Positions 15,017 through 23,712 of a stretch of 24,933 nt of DNA are shown piece by piece. Position numbers and translations under genes: made by a program. The notes beneath the pieces were generated by a model. It searched no databases, was not told the DNA's origin, and worked only from the letters and a program-made list of their open reading frames with translations. This stretch comes from Capsulimonas sp. (GTDB taxonomy: Bacteria; Armatimonadota; Armatimonadia; Armatimonadales; Capsulimonadaceae), in NCBI GenBank assembly GCA_025963815.1, contig JAOQAA010000184.1:1-24933 (forward strand), read 5' to 3'. How positions within the stretch are numbered: the stretch's first letter is position 1; the number at the start of each line of letters is the position of its first letter.

Positions 15017-15480
15017 AACAAAACGTCGGTTTCCTGACCGTGCCTTTGAACAAGGCCGTCAACTGGGCCCGCAGTAATTCCGTTTGGCCCGCCACGTTCG
15101 GATTGGCCTGCTGCGCCATCGAAATGATGGGCTCGACCAATTCACGATACGACCTCGCGCGCTTCGGCAGCGAGGCCTTCCGCGCTTCCCCCCGCCAGGC
15201 CGACCTGATGATTGTCGCCGGCCGCGTTTCCAAGAAGATGGCTCCCGTCCTGCGCCAGATCTACGATCAGATGCCTGAGCCCAAGTGGGTTATCTCGATG
15301 GGCGACTGCGCGTCCTGCGGCGGCGTGTTCAATAACTACGCCATTCTCCAGGGCGTCGATCAGATCGTCCCCGTGGACATCTACGTCCCGGGATGCCCGC
15401 CGAACCCGGATGCGCTGATCTACGGGATCAATCAGCTTCAGAAGAAGATCCAGCGCGAGCACTTCAGCGACCGCCGCTAG
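15007..15480 (+). CDS. nuoB: NADH-quinone oxidoreductase subunit B
   Basis: NuoB carries the terminal iron-sulphur cluster N2, which passes electrons to quinone. The 157-residue protein shows the N2 ligands Cys35 and Cys36 (LACCAIEMM), Cys101 (GDCASCGG) and Cys130 ([11 protein letters not shown]), plus PATFGLACC and SRYDLARFG. The start is ATG 15007, inside the end of nuoA. An in-frame GTG at 14986 would add seven residues but has no better ribosome binding site. Length is normal. The overlap suggests coupled translation with nuoA. Confidence 0.97.
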   Translation: MGVEQNVGFLTVPLNKAVNWARSNSVWPATFGLACCAIEMMGSTNSRYDLARFGSEAFRASPRQADLMIVAGRVSKKMAPVLRQIYDQMPEPKWVISMGDCASCGGVFNNYAILQGVDQIVPVDIYVPGCPPNPDALIYGINQLQKKIQREHFSDRR

Positions 15481-15495
15481 TCTAGGATAACCGCA

Positions 15496-16098
15496 ATGGT
15501 AGATTTTAATGTTCGTTTGGGCCTGACGCCCACCGACCTGGAGCTCCGCGAGATCCAGACAAAGCGTCCCGCCGAGTTCGAAGCGCTCAGCGCCGACGAT
15601 AGCCCGGAGCTGCGCCTGGTGGAAGCGCAGTTCGCCGGAAAAATCGTTTCCTCGCGCTTGTTCCGCGGCGAAAAGACGATCACTGTCAAGAAAGACAAGA
15701 TCGTGGCGATTGCGAAGGCGCTGCGCGACGATCAGGAAACGGCTTACAACTATCTTTCGGACCTGACATGCGTCGACCTGCTCAAGGTCAACAAGACCGA
15801 AGAAGAGCCGCGCTTCGAAGTGATTTACAATTTGTATTCGCTGGCGACCTTCGAGCGGCTGCGTCTGAAGGCCCAGGTGACCGAGGACGATCCGACGATC
15901 GACACCGTCGAATCCGTCTGGCCGAACGCCAACTGGAACGAGCGCGAAGTGTTCGACATGTTCGGGATCACCTTCAACAACCACTCGGACCTGCGCCGTA
16001 TCCTGATGCCGGACGATTGGGTGGGGAACCCGCTGCGCAAGGATTACCCGCTGGGCGGCGAAGAAGTCGAATTTACTTACAACGTGCGCGGCCGTTAA
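15496..16098 (+). CDS. nuoC: NADH-quinone oxidoreductase subunit C
   Basis: NuoC (30-kDa subunit) is a structural part of the connecting arm. The 200-residue protein has the family C-terminal signature: WNEREVFDMFGITFNNH (147-163), DLRRILMPDDW (165-175) and LRKDYPLGG (180-188). The mid part (YNYLSDLTCVDLL, RFEVIYNLYSL) also fits. An N-terminal stretch of about 55 residues before the domain is somewhat longer than minimal. nuoC and nuoD are separate genes here. The ATG at 15496 is preceded by AGGAT at 15484-15488, spacing 7. Confidence 0.95.
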   Translation: MVDFNVRLGLTPTDLELREIQTKRPAEFEALSADDSPELRLVEAQFAGKIVSSRLFRGEKTITVKKDKIVAIAKALRDDQETAYNYLSDLTCVDLLKVNKTEEEPRFEVIYNLYSLATFERLRLKAQVTEDDPTIDTVESVWPNANWNEREVFDMFGITFNNHSDLRRILMPDDWVGNPLRKDYPLGGEEVEFTYNVRGR

Positions 16099-16119
16099 TC
16101 ACTTAGAAAGAATTTCAAT

Positions 16120-17373
16120 ATGGCGACAACTGAGCGCGATTTGAAGGAACGGGCGATCGAGGCGAAGCTCGGCGCGGGCGTTGATGTTCAGCGAATCCAG
16201 GACGAAGACCGGGATCTGATGATCGTCAACATGGGCCCGCAGCATCCCTCGACGCACGGCGTTTTGCGCCTCGTCGTGGAGCTGGATGGCGAGAACGTCC
16301 AGAAGGCGACGCCGCATATCGGTTACCTCCACACGGGTCTCGAAAAGACCATGGAGTCAATGACCTATTACAAGGCGCTGACCATCACGGACCGTGAGGA
16401 TTACCTCTCGAATCTGATGAACAACCTGGCCTACTCGCTGGCTGTCGAAAAGCTGCTGGACGTGGAAGTCCCGCCGCGCGCCCGTCGTCTGCGCCTGATC
16501 CTCAACGAACTGGAGCGGATCGCTTCGCACCTGCTGTGGCTGGGAACGCACGCGCTGGACATTGGAGCGATGACGCTCTTCTTCTACACGTGGCGCGAGC
16601 GCGACGCCATTCTTGACATGAAGGAAATGCTTTCGGGCGTCCGCATGATGACCAGCTGGATCTGTCCCGGTGGTCTGCGCGGCGACGTACCCGAAGGCTG
16701 GTTCCACAAGGTCGGCAAGTTCGTCGATATCTTCCCCAAGAAGCTGGACGAGTACAACCGCCTGATCTCCAAGAACCCCATCTTTGTCGAGCGCCTTTCC
16801 AATATCGGCATCATCAAGGCCGAGGACGCCATTGCCTGGGGCATGAGCGGCCCGTCGCTGCGCGGCTCGGGCGTCGCCTGGGACCTGCGCAAGTCGAACC
16901 CTTATACGGGCTACGATGAGTTCGAGTTCGATATCGCGGTCGGCCAGAACGGCGATGTTTACGACCGATTCTTAGTCCGCATGGAAGAACTGAAGCAGAG
17001 TCACCGAATTTTGGTGCAGGCGCTGCGCGATGTTCCCGGCGGCCCGGTGATGACGAGCGACCGCAAGGTCGCCCCGCCGCCGCGCGCTGAGCTGGACACC
17101 TCCATGGAGAGCCTGATCCACCACTTCAAGCTGTTCACCGAAGGTTATCACCCGCCGATCGGCGAAACCTACGCGGCCGTCGAGAGCGGACGCGGCGAAA
17201 AGGGCTACTACATCTACAGCGACGGTTCGGGCATCCCGTACCGCGTGAAGATCAAGGGACCCAGCTTCAACAATCTTCAGGCGCTGCCGAAGATGGTCGA
17301 AGGCCTGATGATCGCCGACGTCGTCGCCGTGATCGGCTCCATCGACATCGTTTTGGGGGACATCGACCGCTAA
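16120..17373 (+). CDS. nuoD: NADH-quinone oxidoreductase subunit D
   Basis: NuoD (49-kDa subunit) forms the quinone-binding cavity together with NuoB. The 417-residue product has the hallmark NMGPQHPSTHGVLR (37-50) and DREDYLSNL (91-99). His46 and Tyr95 lie 49 residues apart, as do the quinone head-group ligands of Thermus and bovine complex I. Later motifs include NELERIASHLLWLGTH, SGPSLRGSGV and the closing VIGSIDIVLGDIDR. Length is normal. The ribosome binding site is weak (AGAAAG at 16105-16110). No frame disruption is visible. Confidence 0.97.
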   Translation: MATTERDLKERAIEAKLGAGVDVQRIQDEDRDLMIVNMGPQHPSTHGVLRLVVELDGENVQKATPHIGYLHTGLEKTMESMTYYKALTITDREDYLSNLMNNLAYSLAVEKLLDVEVPPRARRLRLILNELERIASHLLWLGTHALDIGAMTLFFYTWRERDAILDMKEMLSGVRMMTSWICPGGLRGDVPEGWFHKVGKFVDIFPKKLDEYNRLISKNPIFVERLSNIGIIKAEDAIAWGMSGPSLRGSGVAWDLRKSNPYTGYDEFEFDIAVGQNGDVYDRFLVRMEELKQSHRILVQALRDVPGGPVMTSDRKVAPPPRAELDTSMESLIHHFKLFTEGYHPPIGETYAAVESGRGEKGYYIYSDGSGIPYRVKIKGPSFNNLQALPKMVEGLMIADVVAVIGSIDIVLGDIDR

Positions 17374-17405
17374 TTAGCGCGATGACGAAACTCGTTTAAA
17401 CACCT

Positions 17406-17879
17406 ATGCTCACTGAAGAAGTTACCAAAAAGATCGATTCGCTGATTGCGAAGTATCCGACCAAGAAGGCGGCGCTGCTGCCCGCTCTGTGGGTCGCTCA
17501 GGCTGCAAACGACAACTGGTTGCCGCGCGAAGCGATGGCCGATGTCGCCAAGCACCTCGGGCTGGCGCCTGCGTACGTGGAAGGTGTCGCCACCTTCTAT
17601 ACGATGTACAATAAGGCCCCCGTCGGCCGTCATCATCTGGAAGTCTGCCACAACATCGTCTGCATGGTGGTCGGCGCCGACGAGCTGATCGATCATATCG
17701 GCGGCAAGCTTGGCGTTGGACGCGGCGAGACGACGGCAGATCGTAAGTTTACGCTGAACGCCTCCGAATGCCTCGGCGCCTGCGCGAACGCGCCGTGCAT
17801 GATGGTGGGTGACAAGTATTACGAGGATCTGACGACCGAAAAGGTCGATGAGATCCTCGCAGACCTGGCGCGTAAGTAA
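17406..17879 (+). CDS. nuoE: NADH-quinone oxidoreductase subunit E
   Basis: NuoE (24-kDa subunit) holds the [2Fe-2S] cluster N1a next to the FMN site in NuoF. The 157-residue thioredoxin-like protein shows GVATFYTMYNKAPVGRHHLEVC (59-81, quoted as GVATFYTMYN then GRHHLEVC). The cluster ligands are Cys81, Cys86, Cys122 (ECLGAC) and Cys126. Cys131 is an additional, common cysteine. The ATG at 17406 has no obvious ribosome binding site in the 32-base gap after nuoD. Length and motif spacing are normal for the family. Confidence 0.96.
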   Translation: MLTEEVTKKIDSLIAKYPTKKAALLPALWVAQAANDNWLPREAMADVAKHLGLAPAYVEGVATFYTMYNKAPVGRHHLEVCHNIVCMVVGADELIDHIGGKLGVGRGETTADRKFTLNASECLGACANAPCMMVGDKYYEDLTTEKVDEILADLARK

Positions 17880-17902
17880 TTAGAGAAGGTTCCATCACCA
17901 AG

Positions 17903-19252
17903 ATGCCTAGTGAACAGCCACAATATTTGTACAAGTACCGTCAAGTCCCAGGGATTGACGACATTGACGTCTACCTGAAGCACGAGGGATACAACGCGGT
18001 CCGTAAAGCCTTGACGATGGATCAAGAAGCCATCATCAATGAGGTCAAGCTTTCGGGACTGCGCGGCCGAGGCGGCGCCGGATTCCCGACGTTCATCAAG
18101 TGGAACGGTATCCCGAAGAACTGGGATAAGCCGCACTACTTGGTCATCAACGCCGACGAAGGCGAGCCGGGCACCGCGAAGGACCGCGATCTGATGAACG
18201 CGCTGCCTCACCTGCTGGTGGAGGGGTGTATCATCTCAAGCTGGGCGATCCGCGCCAAGGCCTGCTACATCTATATCCGCGGCGAGTACGTTCAGCCGGC
18301 CCGCCAGATCCAGAAAGCCATCGATCAAGCTTACGCCAAGGGCTTCCTCGGCAAGAACATTCTGGGGAGCGGCTTCGATCTCGATATTTACGTCCATATG
18401 GGCGCCGGCTCTTATGAATGCGGCGAAGAATCCGCACTGATGTCGAGCCTGATGGGCGAGCGCGGTATGCCGCGGCACAAGCCCCCGTCGGCTCCGCTTC
18501 CCGTTATCAGCGGCGTCTGGGATTCCCCGACGATTATCAACAATGTCGAGACCATCGCGACCGTCGTTCCGATCATCAATATGAGCGGCGCGGAATACGC
18601 GAAGGTTGGCACCGGTACCCCCGGCGCGGGACCCGCGAGCCGCGGCACCAAGTTGATCACGGTCAGTGGACATGTGAAGAAGCCCGGCAATTACGAAATC
18701 GTTCTCGGCACCCCGGTTCGTGAGATCATTTACGAAATTTGTGGCGGCATCAAGAACGACAAGAAGCTGAAGTTCTTTATCCCCGGCGGATCGTCGACCC
18801 CGCTTTTGACCCCGGACTTTTTGGACACGCCTTACGACTACGAGGCGCTGGGCAAGACCGGATCGCTGCTGGGATCGGGCGCGCTGATCGTTTACGATGA
18901 GACGGTGAGCGTTCCCAAGCTCATGACCCGATTGATGCACTTCTATGCGCATGAGTCCTGCGGCAAGTGTACTCCGTGCCGCGAGGGGACGAACTGGCTG
19001 GTCAAGATCCACGACCGCATTATGGCGGGCGGTGGGCGACCGGAAGATATCGATCTTTTGCTGGACATTTCGAACAACATTTTCGGACGCTCCTTCTGCG
19101 CGCTGGGCGACGCGGCGGCGATGCCGCTAGCGGGCTTCTTCGCGGGTAAGGGCGCGATCTACTACTTCCGTGAGGAGTACGAGGAACTGATCCGTAACGG
19201 CGCCGGCGGCAAGAAGCGGGCATTCGCGCCGCTGCAGATGGCGGGAGTTTAA
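17903..19252 (+). CDS. nuoF: NADH-quinone oxidoreductase subunit F
   Basis: NuoF (51-kDa subunit) binds NADH and FMN and carries cluster N3. The 449-residue protein has the FMN/NADH glycine loop GLRGRGGAGFPT (52-63), NADEGEPGTAKDR (83-95), ECGEESALMSSLMGERG (172-188) and NNVET (213-217). The N3 ligands are Cys353, Cys356, Cys359 (ESCGKCTPCREGT) and Cys399 (FCALGD). The ATG at 17903 is 23 bases after the nuoE stop. GAGAAGG at 17883-17889 is a usable but distant ribosome binding site. Length and order of motifs are normal. Confidence 0.97.
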   Translation: MPSEQPQYLYKYRQVPGIDDIDVYLKHEGYNAVRKALTMDQEAIINEVKLSGLRGRGGAGFPTFIKWNGIPKNWDKPHYLVINADEGEPGTAKDRDLMNALPHLLVEGCIISSWAIRAKACYIYIRGEYVQPARQIQKAIDQAYAKGFLGKNILGSGFDLDIYVHMGAGSYECGEESALMSSLMGERGMPRHKPPSAPLPVISGVWDSPTIINNVETIATVVPIINMSGAEYAKVGTGTPGAGPASRGTKLITVSGHVKKPGNYEIVLGTPVREIIYEICGGIKNDKKLKFFIPGGSSTPLLTPDFLDTPYDYEALGKTGSLLGSGALIVYDETVSVPKLMTRLMHFYAHESCGKCTPCREGTNWLVKIHDRIMAGGGRPEDIDLLLDISNNIFGRSFCALGDAAAMPLAGFFAGKGAIYYFREEYEELIRNGAGGKKRAFAPLQMAGV

Positions 19253-19262
19253 GGAAGCACGT

Positions 19263-21251
19263 ATGGCAGACACAGCGACCGCGCCGGCCGCGCCTGAACA
19301 GGCTCCGGCGGTAGAACTCGTCAGTCTTTCGATTGACGGCAAAAAAGTCAGCGTTCCCAAAGGGACGCTCGTGATCACGGCGGCCTTTGAGGCCGGCGCC
19401 GATATCCCGTATTTCTGTCACCACCCACGGCTCAAGCCGGCGGGCGCCTGTCGCATGTGTCTTGTCAAGATCGAGAAGATGAACAAGATCCAGACGGCCT
19501 GCACCGTGCCGGTTGCCGAGGGGATGGTGGTCGATACGATCTCCCCCGAGGTCAAGCAGGCGCAGAGCGGCATTCTGGAGTTCCTCCTGATCAACCACCC
19601 GCTGGACTGCCCGGTCTGCGATCGCGGCGGCGAGTGCCCGCTGCAGAACATGACCTTCCAGTACGGACCGGGCGTCACGCGCTTTGTCGATGAGAAGCGC
19701 CACTTCCCGAAAGCCGTTCCGATCTCGGAATATGTTGTTCTGGACCGCGAGCGCTGCATCCAGTGCGCGCGCTGTACTCGCTTTACTGAGGAGATCTCGG
19801 GCGACGGCGAGCTGGCCATCGAAAGCCGCGGCAATACGGCGGTCATCTCTCCCTTTACCCCCGAGGGCTTCAAGAGCAAGTTCAGCGGCAACACGATCGA
19901 GCTTTGCCCGGTCGGCGCGCTCACCTCGCGCACCTATCGCTTCGCGGCTCGCCCGTGGGAGTTCCAGTCGCAGGACTCGATCTGCTCCATGTGCGGCGTC
20001 GGCTGCTCCATCGCCGTTCAGACACGCAACGGCGAACTGATGCGCGTCAACGCGCGCCTCAACGAAGAAGTCAACGAAGAGTGGACCTGTGATCGGGGCA
20101 AGTTCGAGCAGTACTGGGTCAACAGCACGGACCGCATCAACGAGCCGCATCTTCGGATGGCCTCGCAGCTGCGCCGCGTGACCTGGGGACAGGCGCTCGA
20201 CGCCGCCGCAAAGACCCTCAAGGACTTCGCCGCCGTGAACCCGAACAGCGTCGCCGGCATCGCCTCCCCGCGCTGCTCGAACGAAGATCTGTACTTGTTC
20301 CAGCGTCTGTTCCGCAACGGCCTGGGAACGAACAACCTGGACCACCGGACGAACACCGCGCCCTACATCCCAATGCAGACCAGCATCGCGGAAGTCGGAA
20401 CCGCGAAGACGATCGTCGCGGTCGGCGCCGAGATCGACGATGTGCTTCCCGTCCTGTGGCTGCGAGTCTACAAAGCGATCTCCAAGGGCAACGCGAATTA
20501 CTTCCGCAATGACGATGTGAAGTCCACGGAAGTGACCGACGCTATCGCGCTCGGCGCGGGCACGGTGGTTCTGGCGTGGCACAATATCCCGCTGGAAGAC
20601 ATTGAAGCCCTGCGCGCCGCCTGCGCGGCGTCCGGCGCGAAGCTCAACCTGCTGCTTCCCGACGCCAACTCCGTCGGCGCCATCAATATGGGCGTTCTGC
20701 CGGACCGCCTGCCGGCGCTGGCGAGTGTTTCCAACGGCGTGCGCCCGGTGTACGAAACGCTGTGGGGCGGCCCGCTGCCGGCCGAACCCGGTCTGGACAC
20801 GCGCGGCATCCTCGAAGGCTGCGCGAATGGAACGATCAAGGCGCTTTACTTGATGGGCCCCGATCCGCTGAAGAACTTCGCGGACCAGGATCTGGTCAAG
20901 CGTGCGCTGGACAAAGTTCCGTTCCTGATCGTTCAGGACCTGTTCAACAATGGCGCGGGACGTCTGGCCGATGTGTTCCTGCCGTCCTGCTCGTTTATCG
21001 AGAAGGAAGGCACCTTCACCAATATCGAAGGCCGCATCCAGAAGTTCAAGAAGGCGATCGAGCCTCGTGGACAGAGCAAGCCCGACTGGCAAATCGCCGC
21101 CGATCTGCTGGTTCGTCTGGGCAAGAATGTCCCGTATATTTCTCCGCGAGACATCGCCCGTGAGATCGCGCAGGTGGCCGCCGCGAAGCCGGCGCCGCCG
21201 GTCGGCTCCCCGGAGCCGGCGCCCGCGACTATCATAGAAAAGGCGTCTTAG
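19263..21251 (+). CDS. nuoG: NADH-quinone oxidoreductase subunit G
   Basis: NuoG (75-kDa subunit) relays electrons through several clusters. The 662-residue protein shows ligands for N1b (Cys52, Cys63, Cys66, Cys80), N5 (His112, Cys116, Cys119, Cys125), N4 (Cys165, Cys168, Cys171, Cys215) and the optional N7 (Cys241, Cys244, Cys248, Cys276). The remaining part is a molybdopterin-oxidoreductase-like fold without a cofactor site. It is shorter than E. coli NuoG (908 residues), closer to the mitochondrial 75-kDa form. A Pro/Ala-rich tail (about 641-662) ends the protein. The ATG at 19263 is preceded by AAGGAAG at 19252-19258 with tight spacing. Confidence 0.97.
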   Translation: MADTATAPAAPEQAPAVELVSLSIDGKKVSVPKGTLVITAAFEAGADIPYFCHHPRLKPAGACRMCLVKIEKMNKIQTACTVPVAEGMVVDTISPEVKQAQSGILEFLLINHPLDCPVCDRGGECPLQNMTFQYGPGVTRFVDEKRHFPKAVPISEYVVLDRERCIQCARCTRFTEEISGDGELAIESRGNTAVISPFTPEGFKSKFSGNTIELCPVGALTSRTYRFAARPWEFQSQDSICSMCGVGCSIAVQTRNGELMRVNARLNEEVNEEWTCDRGKFEQYWVNSTDRINEPHLRMASQLRRVTWGQALDAAAKTLKDFAAVNPNSVAGIASPRCSNEDLYLFQRLFRNGLGTNNLDHRTNTAPYIPMQTSIAEVGTAKTIVAVGAEIDDVLPVLWLRVYKAISKGNANYFRNDDVKSTEVTDAIALGAGTVVLAWHNIPLEDIEALRAACAASGAKLNLLLPDANSVGAINMGVLPDRLPALASVSNGVRPVYETLWGGPLPAEPGLDTRGILEGCANGTIKALYLMGPDPLKNFADQDLVKRALDKVPFLIVQDLFNNGAGRLADVFLPSCSFIEKEGTFTNIEGRIQKFKKAIEPRGQSKPDWQIAADLLVRLGKNVPYISPRDIAREIAQVAAAKPAPPVGSPEPAPATIIEKAS

Positions 21252-21262
21252 GCAAACTATCC

Positions 21263-22681
21263 ATGACACCCAATCTGTTCTTTCACTATTTCTTTAACGT
21301 CGATCCGCCCCACACCGCGACGGGCCATATGCCGGCGGAGTACTGGTGGATCGACCTGATCCGGATCGTCGTGCGCGTCCTCGTCGGGCTATTCGCGATC
21401 CTGCTGGTTGTCCCCCCGTTGGTTTGGTGGGAGCGCCGCCTGCTGGGATTCATGCAGCAGCGCCAGGGACCAAACCGCGTCGGACCGTGGGGCCTGCTCC
21501 AGACGATCGCCGACGGCGTCAAACTTCTCTTAAAAGAAGATATGAACCCGAGCAGCGTCGACGTGGTCCTCTTCGTCCTCGCTCCTGTAGTCTTCCTGGT
21601 TCCGGCGCTGGTCACGTCCGCCGTTCTTCCCTGGGGACCGAGCCTGACCTGGGGCGCTTCCGCGCCGAATGTCAGCGTCGGCGTCCTGTATCTGCTGGCC
21701 TGGGGCTCGCTCGCCGTTTATGGCGTCGTGCTCGCCGGCTGGTCTTCCAACAACAAGTACTCTCTGCTCGGAGGGCTTCGCTCCTCGGCCCAGATGATCT
21801 CGTATGAACTGGGCATGGGATTGGCGATCGTCACGATTGTCCTGCTCACGGGCAGCCTGAGCCTGACCGACGTTGTTGCGCGGCAAGGCTTCACCGAGTA
21901 CGGCCTGCCGTTGTGGAACACGCTCAAGTTCTTCCCGATGGGGCTTGTGGCGATGGTGATCTACGCGATCTGTATGCTCGCCGAGACGAACCGCGCCCCG
22001 TTTGACCTTCCTGAGGCCGAAACGGAGCTGGTCGCCGGCTACCATACCGAATACACCTCCATGAAGTTCGCCATCTTCTTCATGGCGGAATACGCGAACA
22101 TGATCGTCGTCAGCGGGATCTGCGCGACGCTCTTCTTTGGCGGCTACCATGCGCCGCTGCTGTGGCTGGACGGTTCGTACCTCGGACCGCTGGTCGCCTT
22201 GAAGACCAACGCGCTGCTCGGCGGCGTCGTCTCCGCGCTCGTGCCGGTCATCTGGCTGGTCGCCAAGGTCCTGTGCGGCCTGTACTTCTTTATCTGGATC
22301 CGCGCCACGATGCCCCGACTGCGCTATGATATGCTCATGCGCGCCGGCTGGCTTGGCGTCTTCCCGATCGCCCTTGGCAACATCTTGATGGTCGCCATCG
22401 CGATGGCGCTTGGGTATCTATACGGCCTGATCGGCTGGATCGTTCTCGCGGTCGTTTCGCTCTGGGCGTTTGCCGGCAGCAAGCCGGGCCGCAGCTTCAC
22501 GACGAACTCGCGCCGCGACACCACTGTCCTTCTCTACAGTGAAGCGCAGCCGTTCCGCGGTGTTCCCGAGCATTCGGGACACGGCGATCAGACGCTGCCT
22601 CCGAACGCTTTGAGCGAAGGCGCGCTTGCCGCTGCGGGCCAGGGCCCGCTTGACGATGCGTTCGCCGCAAAGAAAGGTTAA
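21263..22681 (+). CDS. nuoH: NADH-quinone oxidoreductase subunit H, with C-terminal extension
   Basis: NuoH anchors the peripheral arm and forms the quinone tunnel entrance. The 472-residue protein has about eight to nine membrane spans between residues 29 and 404. The conserved loops are WWERRLLGFMQQRQGPNRVG (55-74) and ETNRAPFDLPEAETELVAGY (241-260). After the last span it has a tail of about 65 residues (408-472), polar and Pro/Gly/Ala-rich, absent from E. coli NuoH (325 residues). The N-terminus is also longer by about 25 residues. The start at 21263 lies 11 bases after nuoG, with only weak ribosome-binding potential. Confidence 0.95.
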   Translation: MTPNLFFHYFFNVDPPHTATGHMPAEYWWIDLIRIVVRVLVGLFAILLVVPPLVWWERRLLGFMQQRQGPNRVGPWGLLQTIADGVKLLLKEDMNPSSVDVVLFVLAPVVFLVPALVTSAVLPWGPSLTWGASAPNVSVGVLYLLAWGSLAVYGVVLAGWSSNNKYSLLGGLRSSAQMISYELGMGLAIVTIVLLTGSLSLTDVVARQGFTEYGLPLWNTLKFFPMGLVAMVIYAICMLAETNRAPFDLPEAETELVAGYHTEYTSMKFAIFFMAEYANMIVVSGICATLFFGGYHAPLLWLDGSYLGPLVALKTNALLGGVVSALVPVIWLVAKVLCGLYFFIWIRATMPRLRYDMLMRAGWLGVFPIALGNILMVAIAMALGYLYGLIGWIVLAVVSLWAFAGSKPGRSFTTNSRRDTTVLLYSEAQPFRGVPEHSGHGDQTLPPNALSEGALAAAGQGPLDDAFAAKKG

Positions 22682-22686
22682 CTCCC

Positions 22687-23154
22687 ATGGGACTCTGGGA
22701 TAACATCAAAACTCTGGGCCAGGAGGCGAAAGCGCCGTTCGTTGGCCTGGGAATCACGCAGGGCTACTCCAACAAGGAGCGCGTGACTATCGAGTATCCG
22801 GAAGTACGCCGCCCGATGCCGCGCCGCGCGCGGTGGCGCCACGTGCTGAACCGATATGAGAACGGCATGGAGAAGTGCATCGGCTGCTCGCTGTGCGCCG
22901 GCTCCTGCCCCGCGAACGCCATTCTGGTGGTCGCCGCCGAGAACACCGATGAAAATCGCCGCTCTCCGGGCGAGCGGTTCGCCGCGCAGTACGAGATCAA
23001 CATGCTCCGGTGCATCTTCTGCGGCTACTGCGAGGAAGCATGTCCGACGCAGGCGATCCAGCTGAAGGATATCTGCGAGATGGCCGACGACAACCGCAAG
23101 GATCTCATCTACACCAAAGAGATGATGCTCGTGCCGGATCCGACAAAACCGTAG
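22687..23154 (+). CDS. nuoI: NADH-quinone oxidoreductase subunit I
   Basis: NuoI (23-kDa subunit) is a ferredoxin-like protein with clusters N6a and N6b linking NuoG to NuoB. The 155-residue product carries two CxxCxxCxxxCP motifs: Cys64, Cys67, Cys70, Cys74 (CIGCSLCAGSCP) and Cys109, Cys112, Cys115, Cys119 (CIFCGYCEEACP). An amphipathic N-terminal region (1-50) with many Arg residues should lie on the membrane surface. It starts 5 bases after nuoH. The tail after residue 120 fits the family. Length is normal. Confidence 0.97.
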   Translation: MGLWDNIKTLGQEAKAPFVGLGITQGYSNKERVTIEYPEVRRPMPRRARWRHVLNRYENGMEKCIGCSLCAGSCPANAILVVAAENTDENRRSPGERFAAQYEINMLRCIFCGYCEEACPTQAIQLKDICEMADDNRKDLIYTKEMMLVPDPTKP

Positions 23155-23156
23155 CG

Positions 23157-23172
23157 GAGCCCGCCGGGGCTC
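23157..23172 (+). other. Small GC-rich hairpin between nuoI and nuoJ
   Basis: GAGCCC (23157-23162) pairs with GGGCTC (23167-23172) around a GCCG loop, 2 bases after the nuoI stop. There is no T-tract, so it is not a terminator. The sequence GGGCTCGCTG (23167-23176) recurs in inverted orientation at 24131-24140 between nuoK and nuoL. This suggests a shared intergenic repeat motif within the operon. Confidence 0.4.
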
Positions 23173-23196
23173 GCTGAGAACAACGAAGAACAGCTT

Positions 23197-23709
23197 ATGT
23201 CTGGACAACTTATCCTATTCGGACTGCTTGCGGCCATCGCGGTCGTCTGCGGTCTTTGCATGATCCTGAACGACAACCCGGTGCGCAGCGCGCTCTACCT
23301 GGTTGCGCTGCTGTTCACGGTCGCCATGCTTTATGTTACGCTCAACGCGGCGTTTATCGCCGCCGTGCAGGTCATTGTTTATGCGGGGGCGATTATGGTC
23401 CTCTTTATATTCGTGATCATGCTGCTAAATTTGGGAACGCCGGAAGAGATCGTCGATCACCTGAAGCCGCAGAAGCTTTTGGGACCGATTGCCGGTCTCT
23501 TGCTGATCGGCCTGCTGGCGAGCGTCGTCGCAGCGGTTCCGACGGGGCAGGGCGGCCAGCCGCTCAGCAACGGCACCATCGGCCCGTTCGAGATCGGCCT
23601 CGCGCTGTACTCGCCGAAGAACTACTGGCTGTTCCCGTTTGAAATTGTCTCGATCCTGCTGTTGGTTGCGGCCATCGGCGCGGTTATGCTTGCAAAGAAG
23701 AGGATTTAG
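23197..23709 (+). CDS. nuoJ: NADH-quinone oxidoreductase subunit J
   Basis: NuoJ is a membrane subunit with five spans. The 170-residue product has spans at about 4-22, 31-51, 55-79, 96-114 and 146-165. Its third span carries the family signature VQVIVYAGAIMVLFIFVIML (57-76), which includes the Tyr-Ala-Gly region that forms a pi-bulge in known structures. The DNPVRSALYLV motif (26-36) is also typical. It starts 42 bases after nuoI with a weak ribosome binding site, and nuoK begins 3 bases after its stop. Assignment is clear. Confidence 0.95.
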   Translation: MSGQLILFGLLAAIAVVCGLCMILNDNPVRSALYLVALLFTVAMLYVTLNAAFIAAVQVIVYAGAIMVLFIFVIMLLNLGTPEEIVDHLKPQKLLGPIAGLLLIGLLASVVAAVPTGQGGQPLSNGTIGPFEIGLALYSPKNYWLFPFEIVSILLLVAAIGAVMLAKKRI

Positions 23710-23712
23710 CGC

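Noticed and set aside
15142..15984. A 280-codon minus-strand frame across nuoB and nuoC
   Set aside because: It runs antisense through two genes with clear iron-sulphur and family signatures and has no recognisable domain of its own.
17368..17379. A 12-base palindrome CGCTAATTAGCG at the nuoD stop
   Set aside because: It is short, includes the stop codon, has no spacing to a promoter and no matching regulator; chance is a sufficient explanation.
19020..21269. A 749-codon open frame on the minus strand opposite nuoF/nuoG
   Set aside because: It is antisense to strongly supported nuoF and nuoG, its product is Arg/Asp/Val-rich without recognisable domains, and such long shadows are expected opposite GC-rich genes.
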